Assembly: GCA_032629725.1 (NCBI GenBank)
Contig: JAFEVB010000008.1
Coordinates: 620,001-684,000, forward strand
Direction: 5' to 3'
DNA length: 64,000 bases
Origin: Gremmenia infestans
Lineage: Eukaryota > Ascomycota > Leotiomycetes > Helotiales > Hamatocanthoscyphaceae
A program made the translations under genes and the position numbers. Numbering within the stretch: position 1 is the stretch's first letter; every line of letters begins with the position of its first letter. Below are positions 25,666 through 36,755 of the stretch, in pieces. The notes below the pieces were generated by a model. The model made no database searches and was not told the DNA's origin. It saw only the letters and a list, made by a program, of their open reading frames with translations.

Positions 25666-25690
25666 AGTGTTAGCGTTTCACGTGACTCGA
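25490..25690 (-). repeat. Inverted duplication, copy B
   Basis: Reverse-complement partner of copy A. The CGATACCGAAAGATCATCAA block occurs twice in tandem here, once slightly altered. Confidence 0.8.
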
Positions 25691-25992
25691 TTCGTTGCAG
25701 CCCCTTGTACCACCTTAATCGCTCCACTTATATCTCATTGAGAAAGAGATGACGACTGGAGGGATCCGACCAGGGAGAACCATGCATATACGCAGCGTAT
25801 GAGATTTGGGCAACACAGTTAAGCTCTTTGGTGGTATAAAACATGTCTATGTATGCCTCTATACCGCCAAACCAAAATCTTCACACATTAATAAATAATA
25901 TGGAAACTCAAAATCCAACCCCACGCCCGTCCTCACATAGGTCTTCTGTTTCCACCAAGAAACGGAGAAAATGTGTCCCACTTCCTAGAATT

Positions 25993-27299
25993 CTACTGCA
26001 GTTCAGACGCGTTAGTGGGAGGTAAATAAGTAGGCACTGGCCCAGCATGCGCTGCATGTGGCTGCGGAGAGCCCATCTCACTCACGTTCCCCGACGGAGG
26101 TTGGCTTTGCGAGCCATAAGTCTGCTGACTCGCGACCTCGCTGACTGTGGGATCTGGTGATTTGGAAGTCTTCGCATTCGCATCGAAAATGGGTTGTTGG
26201 TCTTGCTGCTGCGCGAGGTTGTGATAGGGGGTGTTTTTCTCGGGAATAAAAAGACCACTCACGCTCATGGGTGAGACTGGTACTGGGGCAGGACTTGGGA
26301 CTGGAGCCCATTGCTGGCCTGGAGATAGGGTCTGCGGTTGCTGGTAAGGAGCGGTGGTGTATTGTGGTGCGGGTTGGGAATATCGCGGGTCAGCTCCTGA
26401 TGGTTGCATGTATTGTCCGTGTGCTTGCTGCATATGTGCTGGTGGGGACACTTGGTTCTTTTTGTTCTTCTTCCTGAGGCAGAAGACCCAAATCAGGAGA
26501 CCAGCGATCGCAATTGCTGCGAGTGGTCCGACAATCACACCTGCGATCCATGCTTTGCTGTTGCTTTTCTTGGTGGTCGGAGTTGGAGCCGGGGTAGGAA
26601 ACGTAGATTGACCTCCAGGAGGAACGGTGACTGTGGTCGGGGCCGAAGAGAAATCTGTAGATGAGGGGCTAGAAGGTGTAGTCGTTTGTGCTAGATTCGG
26701 GAGGTCTGTCAAAACACTTCTTTTTGAATTTTCTCAGTTGCATACCTGCTGAATTCGACGCCGGCATGTTTTCATAAAAGTTTGTTTGCACTCCATCGGT
26801 ATCACAGCCAATCCAAAGTGTAGGATTGGCATCATTCGCTGTTTGCAACACGAAATCGGTATTACATGTATATGAGCTATGAAAGTCAGTAAAGTCCGCC
26901 CACTCAAATCCCGCTTCACAAACACACCATGAATATGGCCCATCTCCATACATGGCATAGGCACCAGAACAAGCCGTCGCGAAGCTATTACGCCCACAAG
27001 CCCCTAGCGCCGTATCGCAGCAAACCCCATACGATGCAGAAGTCGTGAATGTTCTACCAGTCAGACATTCCGCAGTCTTCCCTTGGAAACGATTAGTATA
27101 CACGCTGTTTGTCCCTCGGACCTCACTCACATGATAATGCGCCGGATGAAGAGTAGTATCCAACAAAGCCTTGCGGGTTGTCGGCTTGCCTTGGGATTAC
27201 TGCTGCTGCTGTAATCATTGGAGCGCGTTCAGCAACAACATGAGCAGAAACGCCACCCAGACATGTTGAGAGAGCAACTATCAGACGAGAAGTAATCAT
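25993..27299 (-). CDS. Secreted-domain single-pass membrane protein (sensor-like)
   Basis: A type I membrane protein of the fungal Cys-rich ectodomain plus SKAWIAG-helix type, often compared with wall-stress sensors; the function is unknown. Three exons (27299-27131, 27081-26746, 26705-25993) encode 405 aa. It has a signal peptide (about 1-23), a Cys-rich ectodomain (about 57-165; ECLTG, GVCCD, SWCVCEAGF), a Ser/Thr/Pro stalk, a membrane helix (about 220-244) with a KK-rich stop-transfer, and a Pro/Gln-rich cytosolic tail. Intron 2 is only 40 nt, near the lower limit. The ATG at 27299 is preceded in frame only by a TTG. Confidence 0.78.
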
Positions 27300-28316
27300 T
27301 TTGAGTCTTTCAACCTTTGTACAACAAAAAGAGAAACGTGAAATCAAAGAAGAATGGAAGTAGATCCATCATGGTACCTCATGTACTTTACTGGCGAAAG
27401 CATAATTAGCACAGCCCGCATGTTAGAATAGTTTATTGTGCTCAGCCGCAAGCCTCAAAACAAAAGATTGGTCAAGTGAGTCGAATGCCAATTTTCAATA
27501 TTTGCAGGCCGATGCCTCGAGCCATCGGATTTGATGAGCTGTAAAAGCGACGTGCGGCAAGGCTGAAACTAGTCCTTGGAGAGTCATGTTCACCCCTTGG
27601 CAGCGGAATGTAGCCGGTAAATTTCGAGATTATTCCGTTTCCAAGACTTTGACCCCTCTTCAATTTCAACTTCACGCGGGAGGAGTCGGTAGAGAATTGA
27701 CTGCATATAATTGATAGGAATCAGGGACCCGGTTTTCGTATTCCCCGTTCTTTCCTGCCTCCTAGTTGAGGTTATATTGATATGACTGGAAGAGAAAGTT
27801 GTACATCAGACGCCAAGAAGCGGCTGAAAGTTGTACTGCACGTTCTAAACGTGTCGAGTACCCGAATCAAGCAAAAAACATCGAGAGTAACATACTCCTC
27901 GTAGGCTCCGCCGCATCGGTAGCCTTTAGGCAAGCTTGCGGATAGTTAAGATCTCGGAAAAATCTGTAGAGTATAAATTACTAAAGGCTCAAATGTTGAA
28001 GATAGACAAATGTGTTCTAGCGAGATAGAGACAGGAACGCCAAATAAGTCAAACACTTCACTGCTGCAGAGCAATACTCAAGCTCTGCCATTGCCACTCA
28101 AATGTCGGGGTGAAAAGAAGAGACTTTAACGATAGAAGTTATTCAGCAAAAGAATGAGGCCGAATCTAGGCCCCACTAGAGCTTATATAAACCTGGGGAA
28201 AGCCTGCCACTTCAGATCCAGATCCAATTTGACTCCGGCCAAGCGTTGTTCTATTCGCCATGATATCGTACAAAGGCAAGCTATTTGTTCGTTGATCTAA
28301 CCCCATATCCTCCACA
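27300..28316. other. Intergenic region
   Basis: Promoter side of the membrane-protein gene and 3' side of RPN7. One 67-codon minus-strand open frame (27472-27675) has no recognisable features. No other structure was seen. Confidence 0.5.
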
Positions 28317-29883
28317 TTACGCTCTCTCGCTACCTCTCAACCTGACCGCTTGACCGTACTTCTGTAGCTTGGTGATAAGCTGATCACCCTGCTTAACCAC
28401 ATCGTTATATTGCTTGTTCTTGGAGTCGGGTCTGTTAGTCTCGATAATACCTTTTCCAGTCACACGGTCGATAGTACACGGGATGCGTTCTGCCGCAATG
28501 AATTTGGCTAGATCACTGTAAATAGTTAGTAAAGAACTTATGTCCTCAAAAGGGTGACGACATACCGGTCCAAGAAATCCACGGAAACACCAAAGTCATT
28601 CGCCATACTCTCAAGCCCAACAACACGATAACTTTGCAGCAGTTGTTGGTAAGCGCGAAGACGCATCTCTCTAACAAACCAACCCCTGTGCTCGTAAAGG
28701 TACCGGTCCTGGCTCAAAAAATTGACCTCCACAGCTGCCAACGCACCAAAGAAGTCACGGTAGCTCCCAGTGTACAGACTGCTCACAAGTTGTGCAAGCG
28801 GCGAGAAATCGACGGCAACTTCAGCTTCTGGTTGGTCGCTTCCGAGGGTGGTGAGGTTGACGACGGTTCTGGCACCTGAAGGTGTTGCTGAAGAGACGTC
28901 CTTCATCTCCTCATCAGCTCCTGGACCAGCTGAAATCGCCCCTGAAAGTGCATCAAGCTTGTCATCGCCATCACCTAGAATAGCCTTGATCTCTGGCGCA
29001 TCAACAACCTTTGTCTTGAAATCGACTCGCTTTAACGAAACAGATCCAGCCAAGACGGCATAGACGACGAGGGAAGAGTAGGAGCAAAGTTCGTAGCTAG
29101 TGAAAGTAGAAAGACTGTCGAGAAGGAGAGGAGCGGCCACGTTGTAGGATCGAGCTGTGAGGAGATAGAGTCCCTGGTATGCCTTTAATCGATTCCTTCG
29201 GTCCCAGTCTCCTCCACTCTCAACCAACGCCTTCGCTCGATCCACATGCTTCTTCACCAATAATTTGTCGCCGTAAAATAGAGCCATTCGAATGATAGCG
29301 AGCACGAGATCAATCTTCGTTCCCAAGACGCCTGTTTTTTCGAATACCTCTTCGTAGGCTGCAATCGATTGGTCCTAGCCAGCTTGTTAGCATTCCATAT
29401 GATCTTGATAACGCTGATATTATAAACCTTGTCTCCAACTCGAGCCCAGAACTCCGCACGCTTTCCTCTAGCAGCCTGTACTTCGGTTTCCCCAGCCTTC
29501 TCTTCCGCCTCCTCTTCCTCCTTCTTAAACGCCTCCAACTCCTCGTCGTTCTCTTTTTTCAGCTTCTCATATAGAGCCTCGTCCCATGGCAGGTCGATCT
29601 TAGGTATTGAGTTCTTGCTTGCCACCATACCAGCAGCGCTAGGTTTTCGTCCAGGCGGCTTTGAGGAATGCGTAGAGCTTACCCCGGTAGCGTTGAGGAT
29701 GCCTTCTGAAGGGTGGGCCAGATACCGGTATAGCGGCGCCATCTTGTGCTCGGCGATTGCATCTTGCAGGCTCTTTAGGGATGTTTGCTGGATGGTTTTG
29801 GGCGAGGATGGGTTGGTGAGAGTGAAGATGTGCTGGGCGAGAGGGAGGAGAGGATACTTCGCATATTGGGGATCGGAACCCAT
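28317..29883 (-). CDS. rpn7: 26S proteasome regulatory subunit RPN7 (PSMD6)
   Basis: Non-ATPase lid subunit of the 19S regulatory particle, acting in ubiquitin-dependent proteolysis. Three exons (29883-29428, 29374-28566, 28515-28317) encode 487 aa. The N-terminus (DPQYAKYPLLPLAQHIF), the helical-repeat region (DWDRRNRLKAYQGLY, ARSYNVAAPLLLDS) and the C-terminal PCI domain (MANDFGVSVDFLDR, DLAKFIAAERIPCTID) are all clear. It is about 100 aa longer than animal orthologues. The extra length includes a Gly/Ser/Pro insert near residue 75 and a long acidic/Ala-rich insert (about 310-345), which I believe is usual in filamentous ascomycetes. Confidence 0.95.
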
Positions 29884-30182
29884 CTTGAGCTGCGAAGTGG
29901 GATGTTGAGGATAGTGGGATGTGGTGATATCAAGAGATTCGTGACTTGTAGTGCTTGGTGTTGTTTGATTTATTGTTAATCGGCTTTGAAGGCTGCATGA
30001 AGCTCCAGGCTACTAGCGCGACACGAGTCGGCTGGGGTCAATCCAAAGCTTCCAAACGTGACCTCATCCAAACCTAAACCTTCCACCAAAACTTTTACAA
30101 CATTTAATTACAGCCAAATCGAACGTTTTTATACATTCATTGTAAAGCTTTCAAAGGTGGTAGATTCGTCCAATCATTCAAG
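29884..30182. promoter_or_regulatory. Divergent promoter, RPN7 / cap methyltransferase
   Basis: Only 299 bp separate the two ATG codons of two essential housekeeping genes transcribed in opposite directions, so the segment must hold both core promoters and both leaders. No factor site is claimed. Confidence 0.75.
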
Positions 30183-31676
30183 ATGGCAGGCGCAGATGGC
30201 TCTCCAGTGGACGACCAACCCCAGCCTTTCAACGCAACCAAACTCGAGCCAGCAAAGAAACGCAAAAGATCACGCTCGCCCTCTGGATCAACTCCCAAAC
30301 GTCTTTCAGCACACACCGATTCCCGGCGCTCTCTATCACCCAATCCCCAAAAACGCCAGCGAACGCCCTCACCTTCTTCCCAAACCCGCAAGCAGAAGCG
30401 TCCGGGCCAGCGAGCACGAATCACCGACGCAGAGCGCGAGCACATACGCCAGAAGCAGATTGAGCGGGAGAAGGAGATCGAGGTCGCGAATGCAAAGCAG
30501 GGGATTCATGATGCGGTTAAACAACATTATAATGCTGTTCCTGAGCGAGGCCGGGACTGGCGCAAGACGGATAGTCGTATCAAGGGATTGAGAAGCTTTA
30601 ACAATTGGGTCAAGAGCACGATAATTCAAAAGTTCTCGCCGAACGAGGACTACACTCCTGGCGCACAAGAACGGGGTGGCATGGTCTTCGCGGAGGGTCC
30701 TACTGAGGCGAAGGGTCTGCTGGTTCTAGATATTGGGTGTGGGAAGGGAGGGGATCTGGGGAAGTGGCAACAGACGCCGCAGAATGTGGAGCTCTACGTT
30801 GGCTTAGATCCAGCAGATGTTTCAATTGATCAGGCCAAGGAGAGGTATCGACAGATGGCGAGTCGTGGCGGAGGTGGTCGAGGCGGACGGGGACGAGGAG
30901 GTTATAACAGCAGACCACCGCCAAGACTATTCCAAGGAGAGTTCTACGCACAAGACTGTTTCGGCGAATCAATTGAGAAGGTTTCACTGGTCAGAGAAGT
31001 GGGCTTTGACGGTTCTGGCGGTCCATCTCGCTTTGGCGGAGGTGGATTCGACGTCGTCAGCATGATGTTCTGCATGCACTATGCTTTCGAGAGCGAGGAG
31101 AAAGCCCGAACTATGCTCAAGAACGTCGCAGGTGCGCTGAAGAAGGGAGGCCGATTTATTGGCTGCATACCCAATTCCGATGTCATCAGTGAGGAAGTCC
31201 GGAAGTTCAACGAACGCATCGCCGCTAAGCCCGATAAGGAGAAACCCGCAGAGGACGGAGAGAGGTCAGAGAGCAAAGAACTCGGAGAGTTGGAGGAAGG
31301 CGAAGCTGAAGAGACCGCCGAATGGGGCAACGACATCTACCGCGTCCGCTTCCCCGGCAAGACACCAGCCGATGGTATCTTCCGGCCCCCCTTCGGCCAA
31401 AAGTACAACTACTTCCTACACGAGGCCGTCGAGGAGGTGCCGGAGTACGTTGTGCCGTGGGGGGCTTTCCGTGCGCTTGCCGAAGACTTCAACCTCGAGA
31501 TGCAGTACCAGAAGTCGTTCGACGAGGTCTGGAACACCGAGAAAGATGACGAGGTTTTGGGTCCTCTGAGTGAGCGGATGGGCGTTAGAGAACGCGGTCG
31601 TGGTCCTCTTCTTGTCAGCCCTGAGGAAATGGAGGCTGCTAGCTTTTATGTGGCGTTCTGCTTCTACAAAGTCTAG
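30183..31676 (+). CDS. abd1: mRNA cap guanine-N7 methyltransferase
   Basis: Nuclear enzyme that methylates the guanosine cap on nascent mRNA using S-adenosylmethionine. Single exon, 497 aa. An Arg/Ser/Lys-rich N-terminus (about 24-75) precedes the conserved core. The HYN segment (115-117), SRIKGLRSFNNWVKS, the SAM-binding LDIGCGKGGDLGKW (about 182-195) and the C-terminal PEEMEAASFYVAFCF match the family. A Gly/Arg-rich run (about 228-243, RGG-like) is inserted within the methyltransferase core between the SAM motif and FYAQDC, and a Glu-rich insert lies near 350-380. The start is the first ATG after the divergent promoter. Confidence 0.96.
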   Translation: MAGADGSPVDDQPQPFNATKLEPAKKRKRSRSPSGSTPKRLSAHTDSRRSLSPNPQKRQRTPSPSSQTRKQKRPGQRARITDAEREHIRQKQIEREKEIEVANAKQGIHDAVKQHYNAVPERGRDWRKTDSRIKGLRSFNNWVKSTIIQKFSPNEDYTPGAQERGGMVFAEGPTEAKGLLVLDIGCGKGGDLGKWQQTPQNVELYVGLDPADVSIDQAKERYRQMASRGGGGRGGRGRGGYNSRPPPRLFQGEFYAQDCFGESIEKVSLVREVGFDGSGGPSRFGGGGFDVVSMMFCMHYAFESEEKARTMLKNVAGALKKGGRFIGCIPNSDVISEEVRKFNERIAAKPDKEKPAEDGERSESKELGELEEGEAEETAEWGNDIYRVRFPGKTPADGIFRPPFGQKYNYFLHEAVEEVPEYVVPWGAFRALAEDFNLEMQYQKSFDEVWNTEKDDEVLGPLSERMGVRERGRGPLLVSPEEMEAASFYVAFCFYKV

Positions 31677-32077
31677 TAGTCCTTCAGACGGTGTTGGTCA
31701 GGTCGAATAGGAGGTTCTCCAAACGTGTATTTTACTCTCCTTTGGGGCTGGTGATACAGGTGTTTTCGGGCGTCGGGTTTTATGCACAAGGGATGGAGCA
31801 TACCAAAAAGCATTTATAGCGAGGTCAATTTACGACTGCCGAATAGGTTTATGGCCTTAAATCGATACGCAAATGCAATATCAATGATAATCAAGAAGGG
31901 ACGATTTGTGTCACATGTGAGTTGTTTAGAGAGCCGCAGGAGATCAAAACCCTGGATGGGAATCTTTCCGGGGAATTTGCCGGCATTTCATTTATAAATC
32001 CATCCAGGGACTAATCACACCAACTACCACCAGTACTCCATTTCACCAAATACCGTATACCTATATGCGCGAGCGTA
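31677..32077. other. Convergent 3' intergenic region
   Basis: Tail-to-tail region between the cap methyltransferase and alanine aminotransferase genes. AT-rich, with no coding signal. Confidence 0.6.
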
Positions 32078-33640
32078 TCATCTGAACTCATCCATCAAGT
32101 CCTTGTGAAACCTCGTAATGCGAGTCACCCAGTCAGTACCGGGCGCCAAGAAGGTAGTTCTGAAATGCAGGGAGCCCGCTTTTTGCCCAAAGCCGGAGCC
32201 AGCTACGACACAGATTCCGGTGGCGTCGAGCAGGCGGAAGGCGTAGAACTCATCTGGGGAACGGCCTTCTTTCTTTGCTGCTTCGATGGCTTTGGGTGGG
32301 AGGGTGATGGTTGGGAAGAGGTACATAGCACCCTGATAACTGTTAGTTCTGAAAGGATGTTGGGTTAGGTAAAATCAAACTTACTTGAGGTTCTCCGCAC
32401 TCGACGCCCTCCATATCCTTAAACGCCTCGTATAATGCAAAAGCCCTCTTCTCCAGCCCAGTAAAGATGCCATCCCACTCCTGCTTGTACAACTCGTAAC
32501 TCGGCTCTCCCTCTTTCGGGGGATTGACCATCATTTCCACGAGACATTGTCCGATAACAGGCGCGCACAAGCTGATAGACACAAATTTGTAAATTTGCTC
32601 CTGGACTTCTGGGTCAATGCCCACCAGCTCGAAATATCCTCCGCGTTGCCCGCACTCTCCAACCATACCCTTGGAAACACTGTGCAGCGAAGCTAATTCC
32701 ACATGCTTGTATTTCTCTGGGTCGGCCTTCTGCATCTCCCTCAATACGCCTTTGAAGCTGTGGAATCTGCCTTTGAAGACATTGGTCTGGTAGACCTCGT
32801 CTGCTATAACCACAAGATTCTTTTCGGAGGCAAAGTCAATGACTGCCTTCACATCCTCCGCAGATAGACTTGCACCAGTTGGGTTGCCCGGGTTGATTAT
32901 GACGATTGCGCGGACGTCTGTTCCTGCTGCTACCGCTTCCTTGTATGAACCTTTTATGGCTTCCAAATCTGTACCCCAGTTCTTAGACTCGTCGAGGTAA
33001 TAGGGAACGCATTGTGCGTTAAGGACTGAGAGGCATGCAGTGTAGAGCGGGTATTGGGGGATGGGAACCAAGACGCCGGTCTTTGGCGAGGCGCAGATAA
33101 TGTGGAGGAGGGTGCTGACACCTGAAGAGGCACCTGCAGAGAGGTAAATGTCTTTTGCTTCAGCAGAGTAGCCGTCACGCTCTGCGAATATTGTTAGAGC
33201 TGTATACCGTGGTTTTAAGATTGGTACCTACGTTCAAGGAACCTGGCAATACTCTCCCTGATTCCCGTGGCTCCAGGACTGGCACTGTATGCACCAACAG
33301 AGCCAACAGTCTTCAGGAGCCACTTTGCCCGCTCAAGAACATCAGTCTTGTATCCCAATTGATTCACCAGCACATCCTCCTTCTCCAAAAGCGCGGGGTT
33401 CTCCAGCAAGCTCAATACCTGTCTGAAAAATGTAATTGGCTTCTGGTCCAACTGTTGGGGGTTTCCGATATTGGCAGAGATGACTTGGTCGAAGGGAAGT
33501 CCGTGAGAGTCCTTTGTGAGCTGGTCTCTGTAATCCTCCGACCGTACGGCGAGCTCTCCTCTCACGGCATATTTCGCCTCCTTGACGCGGGGGTTGATAT
33601 TGTCGATGTTCAAGCTTCGAAGTGGGGCAGTGGTCGACAT
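32078..33640 (-). CDS. Alanine aminotransferase
   Basis: PLP enzyme (class I/II fold) interconverting alanine + 2-oxoglutarate with pyruvate + glutamate. Three exons (33640-33232, 33181-32385, 32332-32078) encode 486 aa. Landmarks are the N-terminal NPRVKEAKYAVRGEL, GNPQQLDQKPITFFRQV, the NPGNPTG loop (232-238), the ADEVYQ segment (Asp263, Tyr266), the PLP lysine Lys306 in SVSKG and Arg315 in CGQRGG. The ATG at 33640 gives no obvious mitochondrial presequence, so a cytosolic form is likely. No lesions. Confidence 0.95.
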
Positions 33641-36119
33641 TGTGCGCCGTATGGGTTGTAGGTACGTGAAGGGGGGTTGAAGTGGATTTGAGGATCTATC
33701 TGAAGGTACTGTATATAGAGTCAGATCAGCCGGTTATTCATATGAGGGGTATAAAAGGTTTCGAGTCTGGAAAAAAGAAGTTTGAAAAACAGTGTGCACA
33801 GCGCATGACCCCACCCCCACCAAGGTACATGATACCTTAGTTGGGTATAGTAGTAGGGGTAAGGTAGGGCTGGATGGAAGGAATAAAGCGCAGATGGCGA
33901 TCCGATCCGATGCCGAGATCGGAAACTTCCCTTGCTCTTCCCCATGAAAAGGATAAATTCAGAGTATTCTCCGTTGGGCCGTTGGAGTTCCTACATACCT
34001 AAAGATCTGTTGAAGCAGTATGAATTGAAGTGAGAGGAAGAAGAGAAGTATTTATTTCCGCGCGAGGGGGTTTGCTGGAATCGCATTCGTCTACTCGTAC
34101 AAGTCCAACTTAATGACGCATTGAGGGGAGCCATATCTCTGGTAGGCGGGCTGATCTGAGATCCCGGATTGCTCTTGCGGAAGCTACCACCAAGGGCCTG
34201 GCTTTATTGTTTAGGCTCCTGTGCCGTCGAGCGAGTCGGAGGAGTTGGGGGTTATCGTGAGCGCATTCATATCGACATGACGGGCAGCCTTGATCGGAGC
34301 AGGGGATATTTGATTGGAAGCAAAGATGCATAAATAATGCTCCGCGTGCCTTTCGGGAATTGTTTGTTTGTCAGAAGATGCTGTTGAGGAGTTGTTGAGC
34401 ATTTAATTGGGCTAAGATTATAGGTACGGTGTACTGTACTGTACAGTAGAGAGATAGTGATTAACGATAGCGACAGATAAGATAAAAGGGGCATACCAAG
34501 TGAATGCCAAGACTCCCAATAGTTTTCGTTCTCTTTCTTTTCCTCCTTCTTTTTCTTATAATACAACGTGGGATAATATGAGTCGAGCTGATTTTACCTA
34601 ATGCTTTACTCAATAATGCTAAGCTTAACTATATTATTGACCGTCAAGTGCTGCAATGCTGCGTTACTTCTTAAGGTACCTAGGTATCAAGGAACAAGCT
34701 TTCAATAGTACTCAACCGTAGCCAAAAAGAAAAAAGCAATAAGCAAAATGCGGCAAACAAGGATTTGCGCAAGAATTGTTTATATCCTGTGTACACCAAG
34801 ACTGAAATTTAGGCGCTGAAGAGTGAAAGTTTGCTAAAAGAACCAGAGTTGTGGTACCCTATCTATTTACCATCTATCTAGTGATATGCTAAATTGACAT
34901 CTGGAGCCGCGATATGCAATAGGAACACTTTAGAGTTTCCTATACGGGAATATAGCTTTTCCCTAAACCTTCCATGTGGGTACTAGATTGACACCCCCGA
35001 AACAGCGATGCCCAACAAACACACTTGAAGCCTTCTTGAACTAGCATAGGAGGAGGATAGAAATGCTTTTCTTTTCGCTTAAACAATAGGGGTTTTCGCT
35101 TCGCTTCCCCTTTTCCAAATCATTCCCCACCAAGAAAAAAGACATCAAAATAACAAACAACACATCAAGTACAAAAAAGAAAGCCCCTTTAAGTACGAAC
35201 TAGTAAAGTATTAAGAAAAATGATAATCTATCTAACTTTTCAAACCATACCAAATTATAAAAGCGAAAAAGCAAAAAGCAAAAAAGACGAGCCAGGACAC
35301 CCCGAAGGATTAAGATCATTAAGTTAAACCTGGCTTTTCGTACACAATTAGAAACACGCAAGTAGCCAGTTTGCGCGGTGTACGGAGTCGCTTCTACTTA
35401 TTTCATTACTTATACCCTTAGTTTTAGAAATTCAATCATAGACTGCAGGTGTAGGAAATTCCCCGTTTAGGTCTTCTCAGGGAGACCGCTTTTGACGTTG
35501 GCACAAAACGCGCCTTCCAACACCCTTCTTTCGACCTTAGGTACGCACTTGAATTTTGGATATGATATATATTATCACCGATATCTGATGGGAGTGGAAG
35601 TATGACAAGGGAACGGATTCAGGCTTGGATTTACGGCTGCTTGTTGCTACCTACCTAGGATTCATAAACTGCCAACGTTCACGCTTTGATGTTAGATCTA
35701 AGACGGACTTCCATAGGTAATAAAGGCTTGTATTAAAATCCCTTCCTAAAACTAAAGCCACTTGAATATTATCTGAGGATCATCCCCCTTCTCGTCTCTC
35801 ATGCCACACTCCACACATGTACATTCCCATCGGCGCATTCATTGCTCTTGCATATTATATGAAAAGCACTGTAGTCCTGGACACCTCAAAAATATGCACA
35901 AAGCGAAGTTGAAAGAAGTGTATAAAGCCTTTGGTACAGCGAGGGACCGCTCCACGTTGTACTCCATCTACCAGAATAGCCACGTATTTTACAGACGGTG
36001 TTTTAGCCTTCAAAAACACCAGTTTTCTGGGAATTTCTGCGCCCTTTCCCCTCATCGTGTGATTTAATATGGCATTCTTCATCTTTCTATCGGAGTGTTT
36101 CTGCTCTTCCCCACTCGAT
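33641..36119. other. 2.5 kb gene-free spacer
   Basis: Upstream of the aminotransferase gene. Open frames near 33721-34566 (minus) and 35801-36067 have no motifs. The interval from 34600 to 35800 is AT-rich with A-runs. Palindromic GGTACCTAGGTA lies at about 34675-34686 and a GTACTGTAC-type run at 34432-34448. Confidence 0.5.
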
Positions 36120-36481
36120 TTATCTTTCGAGTTTGCTTCTCAGGCCGAGGTTCCGAATCTCCAATTTACAAAAGTATAGAAGAAGTTCATTGAGGGCAGT
36201 TGCTCAAGATTCTTTGTTGGTGTGTAAAATGCTAGGAACTGGACGAGTAAAATAGAACTTGAAAGTGTCGATGGATTCTCCGCCCTGGTTCCAAGGAAAT
36301 GTGAAGGATCTGCGATCAGTCGTGCCCATATATCTAGATTGCGAGGCAGATTGGCGGCGCGCTCCCAGATCATATGCCGGAGTTCCAGCGGCAGATTTGG
36401 AAAGCACGCGAAGGTCTCATCTGCCCTGAAGCTGAGGCTGTTCTCGCTGTTGGTGTCTGTAAGGGGGGATTCGGTAGCCAT
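36120..36481 (-). pseudogene. Truncated, frameshifted 2EXR-domain gene
   Basis: The ATG at 36481 opens a frame with the 2EXR signature FPNLPLELRHMIWERAA. The family's next block, RPVPSILHTNKES, lies in a different frame (about 36256-36207), so a shift must lie near 36240-36275. Directly after it is TGA at the position where the family usually has Arg. The same frame then continues as ATALNELLLYF up to a stop at 36120. The relic is far shorter than intact 2EXR proteins. The unbroken frame alone would give a 113-aa protein ending at 36140. Confidence 0.7.
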
Positions 36482-36755
36482 CTTAGATGTGCTTGTCAAA
36501 TGGAGTTGGTTGAGGATGATGGGAGGTCGAGTTGGGCGCAGTCAAGAGATCGTATCGTGAGTTCTTCGAGGAAAGTCGCCAGTCCAAGTCGATGCTCGAG
36601 TAGCTTCTTGACAAAATGCAAATCAATCGTGTTGCAAGTTTTCGAGTGTGGATGTCAAGTTGTCAAGAGACGTCGCAATGAATGCGTGAAACTCAACATC
36701 TTAGCCGAGCCGATCTATACTACCTGCAATTATATTTACCTACAACAATATTTAC

